Shown: piece after piece, positions 54,288 to 56,806 of the stretch | How the letters are laid out: each line of letters opens with the position of its first letter | Numbering within the stretch: position 1 is the stretch's first letter | Origin: Conexivisphaera sp049976725 | GTDB lineage: Archaea; Thermoproteota; Nitrososphaeria; Conexivisphaerales; Conexivisphaeraceae | Direction: 5' to 3' | DNA length: 56,806 nt | Assembly (NCBI GenBank): GCA_049976725.1 | Contig: JBMFHR010000005.1 | Coordinates: 1-56,806 of the forward strand | Translations under genes and position numbers: made by a program | Notes under the pieces: model-generated | Database searches by the model: none | What the model was told of the DNA's origin: nothing | Seen by the model: only the letters and a program-made list of their open reading frames with translations

Positions 54288-55553
54288 TTGGCTAGGTGGC
54301 TCTACTCCTGGCTGCTGATAGGGGCGGTCTCCTACGCGCTCAGCATGCTGGCTCCGCTGCTGATACTGGAGCTGAGGGGCACAGTCATCGACGTCAGCCT
54401 CGCGTCATTCGCCTACTACGCCTCCTCGATGATCGGCAGCATATTCTGGGGATGGATGGCGGACGTCGTGCCCAGGCGCAGGCTGGTGCTGACGGCCAGC
54501 GCGGCGGGGCTGGCCGCGACCCCCATGGCCATGGCCCTCAGCGGATCGATAGCCGGCGTGATCGTGTGGTATGCCGTGGGGGCCTTCCTCTACGCGTCCC
54601 TCGCGGTCTACCTCAACCTGCTCGTGGTCGAGACGACGGATAGGGGCCAGTGGAGCGAGAACGCCAGGAGAGGGTTCCTTTACCTGGTCACGGGCAGCGC
54701 GCTCGGCACCGCCCTGGGGCTCGCGGCGGCCGGCGGCCAGACGATGCTGCGCTACGCGGAGGCGACCGCAGCGGCCGGGGCGGCGGCCTCGGCCATGCTC
54801 TACGCGTTCGTGCGCGAGCCGCCGATGATCCTCGAGAGGAGGGCCCTGCTTAGCTCGCCCCACGTGTTCGTCTCCAGGCTCGCGTCACTGCCCATGATAT
54901 TCCTGAACTTCCCGAGGCTCTTCGACATCAACGTCCTCAGGAAGAGGATAAGGAGGATCCCCGGCTCGGAGCTGACGGTCCTGACGCTTGTCAACGCGCT
55001 GTTCAGCATATCCGCCCAGATGTTCTTCACAGTCTACATACCCTACGAGGAGTCCGTCGGGCTGAGCGAGCGGCAGGTGCTGCTCTCTTACCTCTACATG
55101 TCATCGGTCAACGCGCTGGTCGCGGTGCTCCTGGCGGACGAGCTGAGGAGGCCGGACTACAAGCTGGCCTCCAGGGGCATGGGGCTGAGGGCGCTGGGGA
55201 TGCTGGCGGCGGCCGCGTTCTCGACTTTCGTGAGCGGGCAGGAGGCGCTCTACGCCACAATGCTGTCCTTCACGTTCATAGCGTTCGCCTACACGGTGAT
55301 CACCGTGACCATGAACGCGCTGCTGTACGCGACGCTGATCCCAGGCACCAGGGGCAGGAGCCTGGGAGCTTACAGTACAGTCGGGAGCCTCTCGTTCATG
55401 GCCGGCGCGCTCCTCTCCGGGGCGGTGGTCAGCCTGGCGGGCTACCAGATAGCGTTCTTCCTAGGGGCCATAGTGCTGATGGTGGCCGCGGCCGCCATGG
55501 AGTTCTACTACAGGTCGGCCGGATCCACGATAGAGTCCGTGGAGGTCTACTGA
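54288..55553 (+). CDS. Major facilitator superfamily transporter
   Basis: This 421-residue integral membrane protein has about twelve hydrophobic segments. The loop between helices 2 and 3 carries GWMADVVPRRRLVLTASAAG, the MFS motif A form (G-x-x-x-D-x-x-x-R-R). In the centre is a long charged loop (RALLSSPHVFVSRLASLP to RKRIRRIPGSE). The substrate is unknown. The frame is open far upstream, but TTG 54288 (LARWLYSWLL) matches a TATA box at the leaderless distance and gives a natural first helix. Confidence 0.82.
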   Translation: MARWLYSWLLIGAVSYALSMLAPLLILELRGTVIDVSLASFAYYASSMIGSIFWGWMADVVPRRRLVLTASAAGLAATPMAMALSGSIAGVIVWYAVGAFLYASLAVYLNLLVVETTDRGQWSENARRGFLYLVTGSALGTALGLAAAGGQTMLRYAEATAAAGAAASAMLYAFVREPPMILERRALLSSPHVFVSRLASLPMIFLNFPRLFDINVLRKRIRRIPGSELTVLTLVNALFSISAQMFFTVYIPYEESVGLSERQVLLSYLYMSSVNALVAVLLADELRRPDYKLASRGMGLRALGMLAAAAFSTFVSGQEALYATMLSFTFIAFAYTVITVTMNALLYATLIPGTRGRSLGAYSTVGSLSFMAGALLSGAVVSLAGYQIAFFLGAIVLMVAAAAMEFYYRSAGSTIESVEVY

Positions 55554-55720
55554 TGCGAGTTTCACCTCGCGCGGGCATGCGCCCCGCATGACTGCAGCGC
55601 GCTCAGCAGGGCTTGGGCTCCGCCAGCGAGCGCCGCGGGATGGTGGCGCCCCCACCGCGCGGCGTCGTGGGGGAACATCCCAACTCTCATGCACGCGTCA
55701 GCAGCGGCGCCGAGCTCAAA

Positions 55721-55730
55721 GTTTATAAGT
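55721..55730 (+). promoter_or_regulatory. Promoter of the cysteine-synthase-like gene
   Basis: GTTTATAAGT is a clear TATA-like box about 43 bases before GTG 55768, predicting a leader of some 15 bases. The 214-base gap after the MFS gene shows nothing else that I can support. Confidence 0.5.
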
Positions 55731-55767
55731 ACCCGAGGTAGGGGCTGACCTCCGGTGGTGCGCATTT

Positions 55768-56703
55768 GTGTCATTCGGCGGGCACCCGAAGGTGCTCGGA
55801 TCCACCCTTGATCTGATGGAGGCCCTTCATCCGACACCCCTGGTCAGGCTCTCGAAGTCATCCGAGTGCTGCGTGAACCTCTGGGCGAAGCTCGAATTCT
55901 ACAATCCGTTCAGCCGCAGCATAAAGGACAGGGCGGCGGCGGCAATGCTGTCCAACGCCATAAGGAGGACCGGCGCTACGAAGTTCTACGAGGCAACCTC
56001 GGGGAACCTGGGGATAGCGCTGGCCGCGCTGGCGGCCGCACACGGCGTCAAGTTCAGGGCGTACGTTCCAAGCTCGGCGAGCGAGGCCGCGGTGGACACG
56101 ATGAGGCTGCTGGGCGCGGAGGTGGTGGTGCTGCCGACGAGGGGCGTGGACGACGAGCTGGTGGAGGCTGCCAGGAGGGACGCCCTGGCCGATGGCGCGG
56201 TCTTCCTTGACCAGTACCACAACGAGGACAATCCGCGCGGCCAGGAGACCCTGATCACCGAGCTCCGCGAGCAGTTCTCGGCTGCTGGCATAGAGCCGCT
56301 CGCCGTGGTGGCGGGCACCGGCAGCCTGGGCCACATGACAGCGCTGGGCAAGCTGCGGGACGAGATGGGGTTCAGGCTAATCGCCGCTGCGCCCGCGGAG
56401 GGCGAGAGGATTCCGGGGCTGAGGAGGGACTGGAAGAGGGAGATGGTGGCCGACGCCGTGTTCGAGGTCACACTCAGCGAGTCCGTGGCCGCGGCGATCT
56501 CAATTGCCAGGATGGAGGGGATTCCCATAGGGATAAGCTCGGGCGCGACAGTTGTGGCCGCCAGGAGAGCAATGAGGGAGCTGGGGCACGGCGACTACGT
56601 CCTGATATTTCCGGACGACGCCTCGAAGTACATGGACATTTTCCGCGAGTACATGGGTGGGGAGGGAGGGCGCGCCCGCGTGGCCCAGGAGCTCAGGAAA
56701 TAA
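55768..56703 (+). CDS. Cysteine synthase-like PLP enzyme (fold type II)
   Basis: This 311-residue CysK/CysM-family protein has the Schiff-base lysine in FYNPFSRSIKDRAAAAML, the pyridoxal-site EATSGNLGIALAALAA loop, and the phosphate-binding Gly-rich loop AGTGSLGHMTALG. ISSGATVVAARRAM closes the cofactor site. The NPFSxSxKDR form resembles O-phosphoserine sulfhydrylases and threonine-synthase-like relatives, so it may make cysteine from O-phosphoserine. The start is GTG 55768. The next frame opens right after its stop. Confidence 0.85.
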   Translation: MSFGGHPKVLGSTLDLMEALHPTPLVRLSKSSECCVNLWAKLEFYNPFSRSIKDRAAAAMLSNAIRRTGATKFYEATSGNLGIALAALAAAHGVKFRAYVPSSASEAAVDTMRLLGAEVVVLPTRGVDDELVEAARRDALADGAVFLDQYHNEDNPRGQETLITELREQFSAAGIEPLAVVAGTGSLGHMTALGKLRDEMGFRLIAAAPAEGERIPGLRRDWKREMVADAVFEVTLSESVAAAISIARMEGIPIGISSGATVVAARRAMRELGHGDYVLIFPDDASKYMDIFREYMGGEGGRARVAQELRK

Positions 56704-56806
56704 ATGATCCTGAGGGTAGATATTGGTCAGGTAAGGGCATCTCCCATCAAGGGCAGCGCGGGTAGCCCCCTGTCCCCCCGCGGTGTCCGAGCCAGTCATA
56801 GCGCAT
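56704..56806 (+). CDS. Possible partial gene running off the right edge
   Basis: ATG 56704 follows the cysteine-synthase-like stop directly (TAAATG) and the frame stays open to the window end, giving 34 residues that start MILRVDIGQVRASP. The front looks like a natural N-terminus, but the rest is rich in Ser, Gly and Pro and no family can be named. Close spacing suggests an operon with the upstream gene. It may be spurious. Confidence 0.3.
   Translation, partial: MILRVDIGQVRASPIKGSAGSPLSPRGVRASHSA

Noticed and set aside
55562..55690. 42-codon minus-strand frame between MFS and cysteine-synthase-like genes
   Set aside because: Ala/His/Arg-rich without recognisable features; a TATA-like box is present but is better placed for the plus-strand gene.
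1..56806. CRISPR array, tRNA or rRNA genes, complete insertion sequence
   Set aside because: No evenly spaced direct repeats, no T-arm GGTTCGAATCC-type motif with cloverleaf partners, no rRNA-like stretch and no transposase gene were seen on either strand.

Overview
The window is a GC-rich archaeal chromosome segment. Archaeal signs are the cobalamin enzymes CobY and CbiZ, a ThiD-ThiN fusion, a KdpF-like microprotein, HypE-like and DUF72 proteins, Lrp and DtxR regulators, and above all the promoter layout: almost every transcription unit has an AT-rich TATA-like box 25-30 bases upstream of an ATG, GTG or TTG with no room for a leader, so leaderless mRNAs dominate. Superoxide dismutase, peroxiredoxin, Suf and an ETF-quinone oxidoreductase set suggest an aerobic or oxygen-exposed member of the Thermoproteota (TACK); the exact lineage is inference (a thermoacidophile such as Conexivisphaera would fit). 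No rRNA, tRNA, CRISPR array or complete insertion sequence was found.

Layout. 1-3.2 kb: dihydrolipoamide dehydrogenase followed by the start of a lipoate ligase-like gene, then PepQ and LOG-family genes. 3.3-8.8 kb: DUF72 and a full branched-chain-amino-acid-type ABC transporter (livGFHM plus binding protein); livF and livG share a 192-bp perfectly identical block. 8.8-10.6 kb: HAD phosphatase and thioredoxin reductase. 10.6-15.5 kb: a cobalamin operon (nucleoside phosphorylase-cbiZ-cobY-cobD-cobS-cbiB). 15.5-20.2 kb: cupin, sfsA and fixCXAB. 20.2-23.1 kb: a damaged zone, with a 2-oxoacid:ferredoxin oxidoreductase alpha gene broken by three frameshifts and joined in frame to the tail of a cation/proton antiporter with CBS domains (itself frameshifted), next to a 278-bp non-coding element with 14-bp terminal inverted repeats. 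23.1-26.7 kb: thiDN, a HypE-like gene and sua5. 26.7-31.0 kb: kdpABC-kdpF without kdpDE. 31.0-33.6 kb: a 43-residue Glu/Trp microprotein, Lrp, peroxiredoxin and nitrilase. 33.6-37.6 kb: compact his operon hisGAFEH plus hisI fused to a phosphoribosyltransferase-like domain. 38-41.9 kb: sufCBD and a divergent DtxR regulator. 41.9-49.0 kb: aldehyde dehydrogenase, SOD, TatD hydrolase, CBS-zinc-finger protein, DNA glycosylase and M1 aminopeptidase with HEAT repeats. 49.0-56.8 kb: gamma-glutamylcyclotransferase-like protein, methyltransferase, small unknowns, FAD oxidoreductase, DUF5679-like protein, ClC channel, MFS transporter and a cysteine-synthase-like enzyme.

How genes work together. FixCXAB would move electrons between NADH or ferredoxin and quinone; the neighbouring oxidoreductase alpha subunit would have made reduced ferredoxin but looks inactivated. 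SufCBD, DtxR, SOD, peroxiredoxin and thioredoxin reductase form an iron/oxidative-stress theme. CbiZ-CobY-CobD-CobS-CbiB make up cobinamide salvage and nucleotide-loop assembly. Operons are tightly packed, with TTGA, GTGA and TGATG stop/start overlaps; at four junctions (livM, fixA, kdpB, sufD) the only codon placed to begin the expected N-terminus is CTG.
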